A stretch of DNA of 64,000 nt, taken from the NCBI RefSeq assembly GCF_000427685.1, contig NZ_KE386573.1:3146938-3210937 (forward strand), in the 5' to 3' direction. Shown here piece after piece: positions 28,084-35,077 of this stretch. The stretch is from Haloplanus natans DSM 17983 (GTDB taxonomy: Archaea; Halobacteriota; Halobacteria; Halobacteriales; Haloferacaceae). Numbering within the stretch: the first letter of the stretch is position 1; each line of letters begins with the position of its first letter. A program made the position numbers and the translations under genes. The notes under the pieces are model-generated. The model did no database searches. It saw only the letters and a program-made list of their open reading frames with translations, and had not been told where the DNA came from.

Positions 28084-28709
28084 TACAGGAATCCCTCCAT
28101 TTCGTCTTTGAGATAGTCCCTGACGACTCGCGGTGCCTCACCATAACCGGAGGTGTAGACCGTGACCGTTATTGATCCATCCGGATTGTCGGTAGTCCGA
28201 TACCAACATTGGGCTGTGCCTTTGCGTGTGCTGAGCTTGTACACGTTCTTTCCGGGATTGGCGACTGCCGCATCCCGTTTGTTCATGAGACTCTCGAACA
28301 ACCACTCGATCCGATCGGCGTCCACGTCCGTCTCGATATCGAATTCGAGGTCCGTCTCGGAAGGTGTCGTATCCACGTCTTCTAACCGCTTCACCTCCAA
28401 ATCCTCGACGTCGTCGACTTTGGCCGACAGATCCTCGTACAGGCCGGGAAGGTCGTCAGTCTTCACCGACCGTACGAACCCGCGAAGTGGCGACACGTCG
28501 GTTCCATCGCGGTTGTTGAGTAGATATTCGACTCGCTTCCGTTCGGCTTCGTCCGTGTAATCGAGGACGATGAGGTACGTCTCACGGTCATCATCCTCGG
28601 TACTCGATCCGTGGTTGGAGTTGGTAGCAGTCCCAGACGAGGGGTCTTCACCCTCTGAATTCTCCGGTACGTGCCGATCATCTCGAAGCAACTGGTCACC
28701 CTCATCCAT
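28083..28709 (-). CDS. hypothetical alpha/beta protein, coupled to the coiled-coil gene
   Basis: This 208-residue protein has an acidic, disordered N-terminus (~1-45). Two similar alpha/beta units follow: TYLIVLDYTDEAERKRVEYLLNNRD and EFDIETDVDADRIEWLFESLMNKRD, each strand followed by an R-x-E-x-L helix. It looks like an internal duplication. The start is set at ATG 28709 because a TATA-like box at about 28750-28758 places transcription initiation downstream of the alternative ATG at 28736. It overlaps the next gene by one base and must be cotranscribed. Family unknown. Confidence 0.65.
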   Translation of the reverse strand: MDEGDQLLRDDRHVPENSEGEDPSSGTATNSNHGSSTEDDDRETYLIVLDYTDEAERKRVEYLLNNRDGTDVSPLRGFVRSVKTDDLPGLYEDLSAKVDDVEDLEVKRLEDVDTTPSETDLEFDIETDVDADRIEWLFESLMNKRDAAVANPGKNVYKLSTRKGTAQCWYRTTDNPDGSITVTVYTSGYGEAPRVVRDYLKDEMEGFL

Positions 28710-28747
28710 TCCGATCACCGAAGGACATGCACGCATCTTCCGTCCCG

Positions 28748-28760
28748 CGCCATATAAAAT
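28748..28760 (-). promoter_or_regulatory. TATA-like box of the minus-strand operon 28709-26107
   Basis: On the minus strand the DNA reads CAATTTTATATGGCG, a strong archaeal TATA element. Transcription would start near 28728, which favours the ATG at 28709 as the first codon. Confidence 0.5.
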
Positions 28761-28931
28761 TGCGTGGGGATTGATCTACAACACACTGTGTTGTTTCTAG
28801 GAGACGACTTGCGATCAGATTGTTGCCGAATAGAGATGCTGATTAAGTTGGTCCTTTATAGAGACTAGATATAGTGTAGGAATTTGCCCAAACATTTATG
28901 TTGCCACAATCCATCGGTGTAGTTGCGACGG

Positions 28932-29231
28932 ATGATACCAACTCAACTGACCCAACTGGTGGTCGCCGTGGGCGGGTTGAACCTGCTCGTGGGTGCCGCG
29001 TTCACCGCCGCGGTGTACACGGCACTCGAGCGTGTGCCGACCCTCGCAGGCGTCTTCGGCTTCCTCCTCGCCGCCGCAGTGGTGGCGACGGAAGCCCACC
29101 TCGGCGAACTGCTCCTCTCGGTCACCGTGGCCGAGATGAAACTCCTCGTGATCGCCGGCGTGCTCGGCGCGGCGCTGGGCATTGCCTCGTTCACGACGCT
29201 GTTCGAACCAACGATCGACGGAGGACGATAG
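28932..29231 (+). CDS. small polytopic membrane protein, first gene of the ATPase-side operon
   Basis: This 99-residue protein has three hydrophobic stretches: LVVAVGGLNLLVGAAFTAAVYTAL, LAGVFGFLLAAAVVATEAHLGELLLS and LLVIAGVLGAALGIASFTTLF. The ATG at 28932 is preferred over TTG at 28923 because a TATA-like ACATTTATG lies ~35 bp upstream. The next gene, a coiled-coil protein, begins 3 bp after the stop. The pair is therefore a small membrane protein with a helical soluble partner. No family is recognised. Confidence 0.72.
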   Translation: MIPTQLTQLVVAVGGLNLLVGAAFTAAVYTALERVPTLAGVFGFLLAAAVVATEAHLGELLLSVTVAEMKLLVIAGVLGAALGIASFTTLFEPTIDGGR

Positions 29232-29233
29232 AT

Positions 29234-29848
29234 ATGCACGTTCGAGAAATCATCAACAAGAAGCTCGGTTACGACGATGGAAGCAACCTGCTCGACCCGG
29301 ACTGCTACCCGCCGATGCAGCTCGAAGAGGACCGGTTCGACACGGAGATCGAACAGGAACGGGCGAAAGAACGGGCTGAGAAACTCAAGGCCGAGAAAGA
29401 GGACCTCAAAGAACAGGGAGTCGGGGCGCCGCCGAGCGAAAAGGAAGCGCTCGCTACCGAAATCGAGTCCATCGACATGATCCTCCAGCAGGAGGATGCG
29501 GCGTACCAGGAAGCCACTGACGAACTGGCCCTGCTTCGCGTGGTCGACGGAATCCGACGGCGGATGAACACCGGCACGAAAAACTACGAGGAGGCGCTTT
29601 CGGAGACCAGCCAAGCCGACATCAAAAAGGAAGTCCGAGAGGTCGCCCGGGATCTGGACCGAGACGCCGGCAAGATCAATTCGATCCTCAAGGAACTGAA
29701 AATCTCCACGCGGATCACGACCTCCTCCAAGAGCAGCAACGGGAAGAGCAAGTACGTCGAGGAGATGGAGCGGCGCGAGGACGAACGGGAGTACAAGACC
29801 TCCAGTACCGAGGGTGCCCGGAACAGCCGAGACCGCAGCCGTAGCTAA
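29234..29848 (+). CDS. charged helical/coiled-coil protein, candidate ATPase substrate
   Basis: This 204-residue, almost entirely helical, highly charged protein has an N-terminal REIINKKLGYDDGSNLLDP. A heptad-rich block follows (DTEIEQERAKERAEKLKAEKE, ~38-58), then two further helices (DEAYQEATDELALLRVVDGI; IKKEVREVARDLDRDAGKINSILKEL). The tail is basic/serine-rich (RNSRDRSRS). Size and helical makeup recall ESCRT-III-like proteins, which Vps4 ATPases remodel, but I see no conserved ESCRT-III sequence motif; that parallel is inference from its neighbour at 30030. Start ATG lies 3 bp after the membrane-protein gene. Confidence 0.68.
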   Translation: MHVREIINKKLGYDDGSNLLDPDCYPPMQLEEDRFDTEIEQERAKERAEKLKAEKEDLKEQGVGAPPSEKEALATEIESIDMILQQEDAAYQEATDELALLRVVDGIRRRMNTGTKNYEEALSETSQADIKKEVREVARDLDRDAGKINSILKELKISTRITTSSKSSNGKSKYVEEMERREDEREYKTSSTEGARNSRDRSRS

Positions 29849-30029
29849 GCGGGCCCGGTTTCGACACCGGATCATCTTTCAGGGGGCACGGCGGGCCGAC
29901 ACCGGTCGAGTCAAGTCGAGTCGAATCGAGAGGGCTCGGCCGGCGGCTCCGTCCGTGCTCCGTGAATGACCCTGCGTAGCCACGACGCTCGACAGAACAC
30001 ACGACAACCACACCACAACGACGACGACA

Positions 30030-31307
30030 ATGTACGATCCGAACTCACGTGACCCGGACGATCTCCACAGGGAGTACAAGTCACGGCTCGATGCAGCCGA
30101 AACGGCCCTCGATGACGGGAAACCGAAACGAGCGGCGGACCACTATCGAGCCGCCGCAGATGCCAGAGAAGAACTCGGGACTATCCAAGGCGTGGACTAC
30201 TCGTCACGCGTCCAAGAACTCCGCCAGATCGCCGAGCGTGCTGAGAGAGGTGATCGAGTCGAACGGGTCGACAACGGTGGAAGTAGCGGAGGCGATGACA
30301 GCAGTCCGAATGACGGTAGTAGCGAGGACAGCGGCGGTGCTGGCGATGGTCCCTCCGAATTTCGTGCGGTGATCGAGAGCTTCATCGTCGATACCGACAC
30401 CGAGTGGGAGGACATCGGCGGATTAGAAGACACGAAACAGGAACTCAGGCAGGCCTTGGCACTCGGCGCGATAGGTAATAAACCGCCAGCCGTGCGGAGT
30501 TCACAGACCGGACTGCTGTTCGGTCCGCCGGGGACGGGGAAGACGATGCTCGCAAAAGCGGTCGCCAACGAGACGAATGCGACCTTTTTCAACGTGAAGT
30601 TGGGGTCACTCCTCAGTAAGTGGTACGGGCAGTCGAGTCAGAAGATCATCTCGCTGTTCGATGTCGCGAAAGAACTCGCTCCGTCGGTGATCTTCCTCGA
30701 CGAGATCGACGCCCTGACTACAAGTCGGGGGGGAGGGGGCGACGACGCCTCCCGCCGTGTGTTGAACACGATCCTCTCCGAATTGAGCGCGCTCAAGGAG
30801 ACTGACTCGTTCACGTACGTGCTCGCGAACACGAACACCCCGTGGGATCTGGACTTCGCAATCAGACGGCGGTTCTCACAACGGACCCTCGTCCCGCTTC
30901 CGGACGTGGACGCCTGCACTCAGATTACGCGAGTGCATACGACTAAAGGCGGTGTCTCCTTCGAGGGCGAACCATCGGCTCATGTGCCGAGAAACCTACG
31001 CACCGACATCACCGGCACGATGACGATCCCGGAAGCCATCGGGCAGGCCTGCCATCAGCGCGGATACACTGGGAGCGACATCGACAGCCTGACCGAACGG
31101 ATGACCACCAAGATGGTGCACCGAGTGAATCCGGACCTGGAAGAGCGAGCTGACGAAGACCTCTCCGCCCTCGTCGATGAATCGATCGACATAGCTCCGA
31201 TCCAACCCGCAGAGTCACGCGCCGCGTTCGAAGCCGTCAGTCCGTCGCTGTCTGATGGGGATATCGCACGGTTCCGCGACTGGAACGACCAGTACGGCAC
31301 CGGGTGA
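30030..31307 (+). CDS. Vps4-clade AAA ATPase with N-terminal MIT-like domain
   Basis: This is a 425-residue protein. Residues ~10-70 are a three-helix bundle ([31 protein letters not shown]) resembling MIT/TPR domains. A Gly/Ser/Asp linker follows (~75-110), then one AAA module: [18 protein letters not shown], Walker A GPPGTGKT, pore region [12 protein letters not shown], Walker B VIFLDEID. The sensor/Arg-finger region [24 protein letters not shown] is diagnostic of the Vps4/katanin group. It should form hexamers that pull helical or filament-forming partners through the pore. Haloarchaea divide with FtsZ and normally lack CdvC, so this is an accessory gene. It lies ~180 bp downstream of the helical protein at 29234. 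Confidence 0.85.
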   Translation: MYDPNSRDPDDLHREYKSRLDAAETALDDGKPKRAADHYRAAADAREELGTIQGVDYSSRVQELRQIAERAERGDRVERVDNGGSSGGDDSSPNDGSSEDSGGAGDGPSEFRAVIESFIVDTDTEWEDIGGLEDTKQELRQALALGAIGNKPPAVRSSQTGLLFGPPGTGKTMLAKAVANETNATFFNVKLGSLLSKWYGQSSQKIISLFDVAKELAPSVIFLDEIDALTTSRGGGGDDASRRVLNTILSELSALKETDSFTYVLANTNTPWDLDFAIRRRFSQRTLVPLPDVDACTQITRVHTTKGGVSFEGEPSAHVPRNLRTDITGTMTIPEAIGQACHQRGYTGSDIDSLTERMTTKMVHRVNPDLEERADEDLSALVDESIDIAPIQPAESRAAFEAVSPSLSDGDIARFRDWNDQYGTG

Positions 31308-31362
31308 CAGGGTCTGGAACAACTGGTGAGTAGAGTCCGAGTGACGCCGCGGTTTGGATAGG

Positions 31363-31659
31363 ATGGCCATCGCACAACCGTTCACCCCCTACACCCCAGA
31401 GAAAATAGCCGAGCGGATCGGTGTGTACGAACTCGGTCGACCCGCACCGACACCAACCGGTTACAAGGTGGTATACATCGGATCGGGGCGGCTCGCCGCC
31501 AGACTCGGAGAGCATGCACGGAGCGATAAACACTGGTGTGTCTATCGCGTCGAGATAACGAATTCCACTCGCCGTGCCCGTCAACGCGAACGAGTTCACC
31601 AGCGCCGGTTTCTGAACCGGGAAGGAACACTCCCGTTCTACAACGATCGCATCGGATGA
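31363..31659 (+). CDS. GIY-YIG-like small protein
   Basis: This 98-residue protein has the GIY-YIG layout: RIGVYELGR (GIY strand), YKVVYIGSGRLAARLGEH (YIG strand plus helix), YRVEITNSTRRARQRERVHQRRFLNREG (basic helix with the expected glutamate) and LPFYNDRIG. The residues of the nuclease site, Y, Y, R and E, all appear present, so nicking activity is possible, though many haloarchaeal members have no assigned role. It lies between the AAA ATPase and the zinc-ribbon gene on the same strand. Confidence 0.7.
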   Translation: MAIAQPFTPYTPEKIAERIGVYELGRPAPTPTGYKVVYIGSGRLAARLGEHARSDKHWCVYRVEITNSTRRARQRERVHQRRFLNREGTLPFYNDRIG

Positions 31660-31760
31660 GTGACTCCGGCCGTGAGGTGGATCGAATGTAGCCCTCCGCG
31701 GAATAGCCCCGAATTCTTATGTGTTAACATCCGTAGGTCGAAAATACGAGAGATACCACG

Positions 31761-32240
31761 ATGACGAACTCCCGACGAGAGAATCAGACCTTGGAGGTGT
31801 TCAGTGAGGCCCGAGAGATTATATTTCATCCCGGCTGCGGCCCTCGAGAGGTGAGGAGCGCTCTCGAAGACGCAGTCGAGGCGCTCGAACGACACGACAT
31901 GGATCCCACGCCGATCCAACATCACCTCGATAAGCACGAGGAGTTGACTGGTGACAGCGGATTCCCCCCTGACTCACGGAAGGACTGTCTCGATACCCTC
32001 AGACGGGTACACGGGACTCTGCGTGACTCGTTCGATGTCACTGCGACTCTCGACTGTGTTCGATGCGATTCGGAAATCCCGGCTTCCGCGGATCGAGATC
32101 TCTGTTCGGAGTGTCGTCAGGCTGGTGGGGATACTGAGAAGACCGACAGCGGCGCGAAAACCGTCGAAAAGACGGAGATATCCATTCAGGGGACGAACAT
32201 AAACTTCGACAGCGACAATAGCACGAATGAATACCACTGA
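31761..32240 (+). CDS. zinc-ribbon protein with NINF-type C-terminal tail
   Basis: This 159-residue protein has an N-terminal helical domain (~10-95; REVRSALEDAVEALERHDMDPTPIQHHLDKHEEL). One four-cysteine zinc ribbon follows (CVRCDSEIPASADRDLCSEC, ~105-125), then a polar linker and the tail ISIQGTNINFDSDNSTNEYH. The tail matches those of the HEAT-like proteins at 17727 and 23391. The arrangement (binding domain, ribbon, tail) suggests an adaptor. No known family is recognised. Confidence 0.7.
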   Translation: MTNSRRENQTLEVFSEAREIIFHPGCGPREVRSALEDAVEALERHDMDPTPIQHHLDKHEELTGDSGFPPDSRKDCLDTLRRVHGTLRDSFDVTATLDCVRCDSEIPASADRDLCSECRQAGGDTEKTDSGAKTVEKTEISIQGTNINFDSDNSTNEYH

Positions 32241-32378
32241 TCTTGGCCGAATAGGTCAGTGCCAACAGTTCTGACCACCTTCCCCACAAACGACGCTCGG
32301 GAGTGATGCGGTCAGTTGGAAGTCCGCAGGCCCTGTTCGAACACGTCCTCCGCGTCGGTGACTCGTGGACCGCCTCGA

Positions 32379-33965
32379 CTACGAGTCGTCATTCGGGCGC
32401 CGTGTGTTGATATCCTCGGCAGTTCGACGCGTGCGCTCGATGGATTCGAACGAGACGGAGTCGTCCTTGGACGCGAACTGAGTGTCCCACGGGTGGGCGT
32501 CGACGAATGCCTCGTAACTGTCGTACGCTGTCGCCGTCTCGTGCCCGATCGCACGGGCTTTCGAAAAGTAGCGCTCCGCATCGTCGTGACGACCGCTCGC
32601 CGCGAGGAACGTCGCGTAATCGAACACGTGGTCGGGGTGGTCCGGACAGAGCTCTACCGCACGACTGTAGTGATGTTCAGCCTCGTCGATGTTATCTTCG
32701 GCAGCGAGCACACTGGCCAGACTGTGATGCGCTGCGCCGTACTCGGGAGCTACTGACACCGCCTGACGCAACACCGCCTCCGCTTTTGCCGCTCGGTCAC
32801 GCTGGTGTAGGAACCATCCATAACCGTTGTACGGGACTGCGCTACCTGAGGCATGGTCAACAGCTCGTCGATAGTGTTGTTCAGCCTGGCTGTCCTCACC
32901 CTCCTCCGCGAGTAGATGTGCAAGATTGACATGCGCTGGCAGATACTCCGGGTCCTCGTCGATGGCCGCTCGGAACTGCTGTTTAGCTTTCTCAGTTCTG
33001 TTCCGGTCTCGCAGAAAATTCGCATAGTTGAAATATCCGTCCACGTACTCGGGGTCAACGTCGATCGCTCGTTCGTACTGCGTCGCTGCCTCGGTGAAGC
33101 GCTCTCGATTGCTGAGGAAGATTCCGTAGTTCGAGTGTGGTTCGGGAAGGGAGTCCCCGTGCTCGATGGCCATTTTGTAATGGGACTCGACGTCACCGTC
33201 CCCGTTCTGGTCGTCTAAAAATAGTGCGTAGTTGTTATGCGCTGTCGCAAGTTCTGGGTCGATGTCGAGAGCCCGCTGATAGTGGGTTTCTGCGTCGTCT
33301 ACTTCCCCTTGGTCCCAAAGAATGGTGGCATAATTATTGTGGGCTTGGGCATAGTCGTCACCGACTTCGATAGCTTTTTTTAAGTTCTCCCGCGCTTCGT
33401 CGAGCCGACCCTGCTCTTTGAGCAGGAGTCCGTAATTGCGGTATTCGAACTCGTTGCCCTCGCCGTGTTCCACAGCGCGTTCGTAATAGCGCTCTGCGTT
33501 TGCAACGTCACCCCTCCGCACCAGCAAGTTCGCATAATTATTATACGCCTTCTCGACAGGACCACGCTCTATTGCCTCTTTGTAGTGATGTGCAGCCCTC
33601 GAATATTCTCCGCGATCGTCGAGGAAATTTGCATAGTTGTAGTGCGTCTCGGGGGCAATGTCCGGCGGCGATCGAGAATCACTATACTCCAAGGCTTTTT
33701 CGAAATGGTTCTCGACGTCCTCGTATTGGCCGAGTCTGCGTAATATGAGCGCATAGATGGCATGTGCGTGGCCCATCTGCGGGTCGGATTCCAGGGCATT
33801 TTCGAGTGCGCGCTTCGCTTCTGTATACTTCCCGTCCTCGAATTTATCCATCCCACGGAGTGCGTATTCGCTCGCCCGTGTCTCATCGCTCGCCGTCCGT
33901 GGCCGAGTACCGAGGGTGTCCTCCAGTCGCTCTTGGATATGTTGTAGTTTGTCTGCCAGATTCAT
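32379..33965 (-). CDS. soluble TPR protein with shared tail
   Basis: This 528-residue solenoid carries about twelve tetratricopeptide repeats (~25-470), e.g. AYNNYANLLVRRGDVANAERYYERAVEHG and AHNNYALFLDDQNGDGDVESHYKMAIEHG. The very regular AHxNYAxxL pattern is unusual. A short linker (SKDDSVSFESIE) leads to the terminal tail RTRRTAEDINTRRPNDDS, the clearest copy of the island tail. It faces the zinc-ribbon gene convergently and is the last gene of the island before the VapBC/IS/CRISPR-relic zone. Confidence 0.82.
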   Translation of the reverse strand: MNLADKLQHIQERLEDTLGTRPRTASDETRASEYALRGMDKFEDGKYTEAKRALENALESDPQMGHAHAIYALILRRLGQYEDVENHFEKALEYSDSRSPPDIAPETHYNYANFLDDRGEYSRAAHHYKEAIERGPVEKAYNNYANLLVRRGDVANAERYYERAVEHGEGNEFEYRNYGLLLKEQGRLDEARENLKKAIEVGDDYAQAHNNYATILWDQGEVDDAETHYQRALDIDPELATAHNNYALFLDDQNGDGDVESHYKMAIEHGDSLPEPHSNYGIFLSNRERFTEAATQYERAIDVDPEYVDGYFNYANFLRDRNRTEKAKQQFRAAIDEDPEYLPAHVNLAHLLAEEGEDSQAEQHYRRAVDHASGSAVPYNGYGWFLHQRDRAAKAEAVLRQAVSVAPEYGAAHHSLASVLAAEDNIDEAEHHYSRAVELCPDHPDHVFDYATFLAASGRHDDAERYFSKARAIGHETATAYDSYEAFVDAHPWDTQFASKDDSVSFESIERTRRTAEDINTRRPNDDS

Positions 33966-34106
33966 GATTGGAGCTAGTAGATTCTGTCGTGTCTGTTACC
34001 AGTCACCATCCGGACGGCGTGTTTTGGCCTCCTCGGCAGGTCGAACTATTGGAGGATATCGTTTTGCCGAGATTTATATTATTGGGCCCCGGCAGCGACC
34101 CAGCAG

Positions 34107-34143
34107 GTCTCAATCCCATCGTGGGGTTGCTCGGTCCTGCAAC
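34107..34143 (-). repeat. solitary CRISPR-repeat-like 37-mer (degenerate)
   Basis: Read on the minus strand it starts GTTGCAGGACCGAG and ends GATGGGATTGAGAC, exactly 37 nt. It matches the copy at 36047-36083 at about 26 of 37 positions and resembles haloarchaeal 37-nt repeats ending in GGATTGAAAC. It stands alone, ~80 bp from the VapC stop. Confidence 0.45.
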
Positions 34144-34222
34144 GGTTGGTGGGCGGGGTTCGGGGAGACGGACTTCGGCGGCGCCGTGCGGATGGAACGC
34201 ACCGTCGAGAAGAACAAGTATG

Positions 34223-34624
34223 TCAGCGCCAGACGGTGGTTTCGGCGGCGAACTCCTCGTCGTTCGTGACGATCGCCTCAGTTCCCCGCACTCGGTGGTT
34301 CGCGATGAGCAGGGCATCGTGCAGGCTGTGGTGGCCGATGAGGCTCCCGTACACCGCGAGATCTTGCTCGTCGGTCGGGGCGACCTGTACCGGCCCGTCG
34401 TTCACGAGCCCGCGCAGCACCGCGTTCGGCGTCGTGTCCACCTCGACGCCGGCGATCGTCTCCTTGTTGACCGCCGTCCAGATGGCTTCGCTCACCGCCA
34501 CGCTCGGCGCTTCGATCACGTCGACGCCCTGCTCGGCCCGCTCGAAGACCTCGTCCGCGGCTGGCGGGAGCTGGTCGACGAGGTACCGGGCCATCGCCAC
34601 CCCGTCGACGGTGTAACGGGTCAC
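34223..34624 (-). CDS. PIN-domain toxin (VapC-type)
   Basis: This 133-residue PIN-domain ribonuclease has metal-binding acidic residues in YTVDGVAMARYLVD (first Asp), PSVAVSEAIW (Glu), SLHDALLIAN (Asp) and IVTNDEEF (last Asp). The GTG start at 34624 overlaps the TGA of the antitoxin as GTGA, so I prefer it to a GTG three codons upstream. Toxins of this type cleave RNA in the cytosol and are held inactive by the adjacent AbrB-type antitoxin. Confidence 0.85.
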   Translation of the reverse strand: MTRYTVDGVAMARYLVDQLPPAADEVFERAEQGVDVIEAPSVAVSEAIWTAVNKETIAGVEVDTTPNAVLRGLVNDGPVQVAPTDEQDLAVYGSLIGHHSLHDALLIANHRVRGTEAIVTNDEEFAAETTVWR

Positions 34625-34899
34625 GGCTGCCACTCCGTCCGGCGCCTCTCGCGGATCTCGGCTTCCATCTCCTCGGCCATCTCCTCGCGCTTCTCGTCGG
34701 GGACGTCGTCGTCGACGAGCATCCCGCGCCCCGCCGACTGCGTCGCCTTTCTGACCCGAATGCCGTCCTCGGCCTTCTGCCAGAGCAGTTCGTCGCCCTC
34801 CTCAAGACCGAACTCCTCGCGGAGTTCCTTCGGAATGGTGACCTGACCCTTCCGGGTGATGCGGGTCGTCTCGCCTTCGGTGTCGTTCTCAGTACTCAT
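34621..34899 (-). CDS. AbrB/SpoVT-family antitoxin (VapB-type)
   Basis: This 92-residue swapped-hairpin DNA-binding protein contains TTRITRKGQVTIPKELREEFGLEEGDELLWQKAEDGIRVRKA. The rest is the helical tail (VPDEKREEMAEEMEAEIRERRRTEW) that should neutralise VapC. It overlaps vapC by four bases and is autoregulated, judging from the palindromic operator 5 bp upstream of its ATG. Confidence 0.9.
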   Translation of the reverse strand: MSTENDTEGETTRITRKGQVTIPKELREEFGLEEGDELLWQKAEDGIRVRKATQSAGRGMLVDDDVPDEKREEMAEEMEAEIRERRRTEWQP

Positions 34900-34903
34900 A
34901 TTC

Positions 34904-34924
34904 GGTACTACGCACCGTAGTACC
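34904..34924. promoter_or_regulatory. palindromic operator of the vapBC operon
   Basis: A perfect inverted repeat, GGTACTACG, CAC, CGTAGTACC, sits immediately before the vapB ATG and overlaps the expected transcription start. This is the standard place for autorepression by an AbrB-type antitoxin. Confidence 0.7.
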
Positions 34925-34939
34925 TAAGAATTTGGCCGG

Positions 34940-35069
34940 TCAGAACCACGCGACGCCGTCACGCGCCCGCGTTTGCGCTTCGGAGAGAAGGTCCCGGGGT
35001 AGTGCTCGAGGAACGTCTCCAAGTCGTTCCACCCGCCCCAGTCGCACACCGGCACCGCGACCTCGGCCG
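34940..35069 (-). pseudogene. C-terminal gene fragment interrupted by repeat and IS
   Basis: The minus-strand frame reads EVAVPVCDWGGWNDLETFL, then EHYPGDLLSEAQTRARD, then GVAWF and a TGA stop. It has good acidic coding character, but no start: upstream it runs into the CRISPR-like repeat and the IS. The fragment (~42 residues) is the 3' end of a longer, lost gene whose family I cannot name with confidence. Confidence 0.5.
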
Positions 35070-35077
35070 GTTTCAAT
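35070..35077. repeat. left copy of 8-bp target-site duplication (GTTTCAAT)
   Basis: GTTTCAAT directly before the left IS end, repeated exactly at 36018-36025 after the right end. Eight-bp duplications are characteristic of the ISH1 group of the IS5 family. Confidence 0.85.
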
